The translations under genes and the position numbers were made by a program. The notes beneath the pieces are model-generated. The model ran no database searches and was not told the origin of the DNA. It saw only the letters and a list, made by a program, of their open reading frames with translations. Source: Thermoplasmata archaeon (GTDB taxonomy: Archaea > Thermoplasmatota > Thermoplasmata > Thermoplasmatales > Thermoplasmataceae). From it: a stretch of DNA of 6,631 nt. Of the stretch, positions 5,117-6,631 are shown piece after piece (position 1 is the stretch's first letter; the number at the start of each line of letters is the position of its first letter). The DNA lies in NCBI GenBank assembly GCA_021835265.1, contig JAKBQK010000154.1, positions 1-6,631 of the forward strand, read 5' to 3'.

Positions 5117-6631
5117 TTAAAGTACTAAATTCTGGGTTGCTCTTTGCTGTAAATGGTAACTTGGGGGAATGAAATAACTTCCCTGGAAATTACCAAAATA
5201 AGCCACGATCATAAAACCCTTAGTTGGGTCCAATGAATACTCAGGATACTGTGGAATTATATTGAGTTTGTATTTTATACCTTCTTTGAGGGTCTGGTTT
5301 CCCTCTTGGAACCATTGAAGCATGTTACCATTTATAATGGGTCCATTTGGAATTACTCTAAAGAATACTTGAGTTTGCTCATTGTTTCCATAAAATGCTA
5401 TCGTAAGGTTCATACCATCGATATATCCTGTAGAATTGAAATCATTAAATTTTAGAGAACTTATCACGAAACTTCCATGGTTGTTCTGGACCCCCTCATG
5501 GTAGCCAGTCCAAATGCTCATTAAAACTAAAAAAATGACGAATGCGATGACTACCTTCGTGACTTTCTTGCCTCCTTTAAATAACCAAATCTGTTGGGTC
5601 CGTTGAAAATGCCCTGTGGTTTCTTTCTTATTCCCAGGAGGCATAAGGTCAAGCATCGGAAGCAGGGAGATAAGCATCCAGTAGAAGAGGTATTGTGAGA
5701 AAAGCCTGTAATTGAAGAGAAATATGATTATGGGAAAAGCAAAAAGCGCATATTTCAGTTCGTTGTACTTTACCGCGTAGATAAACAGGAAAGTCACCAG
5801 AAGGTCAACCATGATCAGTGTGAACACCACAGGATGGACCTGAAATATGCCTGCGAATGAGATCTGAGGAATGCCGAATCCAATGCCAATGAGGGGTGCA
5901 AACTCATTTGCCAGCATCGAATGGACCCATGCCATGGGGTTCAGAAGGATGAAATATCCGTTCACTAGCAGGAATGAGGCAAAAGCAAATGCGCTCCAGA
6001 TCAAAGTTTTTCTAGCCCCATATTCCCTGTATATGAAGTAGAGGAGAAAGGGGGCAGTTAATATGGGAAATTGCTTCACCGACAAGGCGAGCCCAAACAG
6101 TGTCCCTGAGCTCTTCGCCCTAGGAAGCACAAAATAAGAGAGCATCAAAAGTGATGCCCAAAGTGCATCGGTATCCGCGGATGCGCCCTGGTACTGGTAA
6201 AGCAGGAGGCTTAGAAAGGGCAGTAGCGCATAGGAAGACAGGAGCCACTGCTTTCTGGACCATGCCCTGTACCAGACAATGACCATTGGTGCGATCAGCG
6301 CAGGCAACATTATCGCAGCTGCTTTTAATTTAAATATCACTGCAGGTATGAATATCAGGAAGGATAGCGCTGGATATGTCAGGCTGTTTACATACCCGCC
6401 TGTCGTGAGGGGGGTGATGGGATCGAAGGCCTGGAAACTGAAGTGGTAGAAGCTGAAAGCTGAGGACATCAGACCGGCGTTATAAGGATTCATGCCGGAA
6501 AGAAAGAGATGAGCAGCGTACATGTCGAAAACAGATTCATCTGTGGGAAAAGCTGGAGCGATCTTGTAGAACGAGTATAGTAAGAATCCCATTGTGCCTA
6601 TAACTAAAAGGAAGAAAAGCAGTGGCGCCAG
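5117..6631 (-). CDS. GT-C membrane glycosyltransferase with exported C-terminal domain (N-terminus outside window)
   Basis: The frame stays open through the right edge. Thirteen codons (LAPLLFFLLVIGT) precede the first visible Met (6592) and form part of its first membrane helix, so the true start lies outside. Numbering from that Met, the first outer loop has PTDES-FDMY (Asp18, Glu19, Asp23) and SGMNPYNAG. These are followed by NSLTYPALSFLIFIP, DALWASLLMLSYFVL, GLALSVKQFPILTAPFLLYF (Lys173) and QYLFYWMLISLLPML. This order matches GT87/PIG-M-like polyprenyl-phosphate-sugar-dependent transferases, which extend glycans on the outer membrane face; loop acidic residues are the likely catalytic site. 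About eleven hydrophobic segments are seen. A basic cytosolic loop (321-346), a last helix (345-361) and a roughly 130-residue exported tail (362-491) follow. The tail is rich in predicted beta strand and carries sequons NST (386), NLT (395) and NQT (432). The membrane part is richer in GC than the tail. Sugar specificity is unknown; mannose is plausible. Confidence 0.88.
   Translation of the reverse strand: MAPLLFFLLVIGTMGFLLYSFYKIAPAFPTDESVFDMYAAHLFLSGMNPYNAGLMSSAFSFYHFSFQAFDPITPLTTGGYVNSLTYPALSFLIFIPAVIFKLKAAAIMLPALIAPMVIVWYRAWSRKQWLLSSYALLPFLSLLLYQYQGASADTDALWASLLMLSYFVLPRAKSSGTLFGLALSVKQFPILTAPFLLYFIYREYGARKTLIWSAFAFASFLLVNGYFILLNPMAWVHSMLANEFAPLIGIGFGIPQISFAGIFQVHPVVFTLIMVDLLVTFLFIYAVKYNELKYALFAFPIIIFLFNYRLFSQYLFYWMLISLLPMLDLMPPGNKKETTGHFQRTQQIWLFKGGKKVTKVVIAFVIFLVLMSIWTGYHEGVQNNHGSFVISSLKFNDFNSTGYIDGMNLTIAFYGNNEQTQVFFRVIPNGPIINGNMLQWFQEGNQTLKEGIKYKLNIIPQYPEYSLDPTKGFMIVAYFGNFQGSYFIPPSYHLQQRATQNLVL

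Noticed and set aside
1..6631. Mobile element, CRISPR array, toxin-antitoxin or defence system
   Set aside because: No transposase or integrase motifs, no spaced direct repeats, no terminal inverted repeats and no nuclease motifs were seen in any real coding frame.

Overview
The window looks archaeal. Start codons are preceded either by GGAG/GAGG-type ribosome binding sites or by AT-rich TATA-like boxes about 25 bases upstream. Arginine is written mostly AGA/AGG, isoleucine is often ATA, and base composition is AT-rich (roughly 30-40% GC in most hand-counted rows). Nothing resembles a bacterial -35/-10 pair. A Thermoplasmatales-like archaeon is my best guess, but this is inference; no rRNA, tRNA or lineage marker gene is present.

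There are five protein genes, all fitting one theme: building and moving a lipid-linked surface glycan. From left to right they are: (1) a multi-pass membrane protein on the minus strand, cut by the left edge, possibly a GT-C-type glycosyltransferase (1-1005); (2) a cytosolic GT-B glycosyltransferase of family 4, minus strand (1114-2220); (3) a divergent GT-A, family 2-like glycosyltransferase on the plus strand (2309-3349); (4) a Wzx/MATE-type polysaccharide flippase, minus strand (3366-4895, or to 4967 with an upstream GTG start); (5) a GT-C polyprenyl-phosphate-sugar-dependent glycosyltransferase, minus strand, cut by the right edge (5117-6631).

The proposed division of labour is as follows. 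The two soluble enzymes add sugars from nucleotide donors on the cytosolic face. The flippase turns the lipid-linked oligosaccharide across the membrane. The GT-C enzymes add sugars from polyprenyl-phosphate donors on the outer face. The end product could be a protein N-glycan, a lipoglycan or an exopolysaccharide; no oligosaccharyltransferase is in view, so the sequence does not decide.

The genes are not packed as one operon. Each has its own gap, with a TATA-like box before genes 1-4, a hairpin followed by T residues after gene 2 and downstream of gene 5, and gene 3 inverted relative to the rest. The right-hand GT-C gene is compositionally mixed: its membrane part is clearly richer in GC than its exported C-terminal domain and most of the window. 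I found no mobile element, CRISPR array, RNA gene or defence system. The most unusual points are the mixed composition and appended exported domain of the GT-C gene, the TTG-started family 2 enzyme, and the uncharacterised membrane protein at the left edge.
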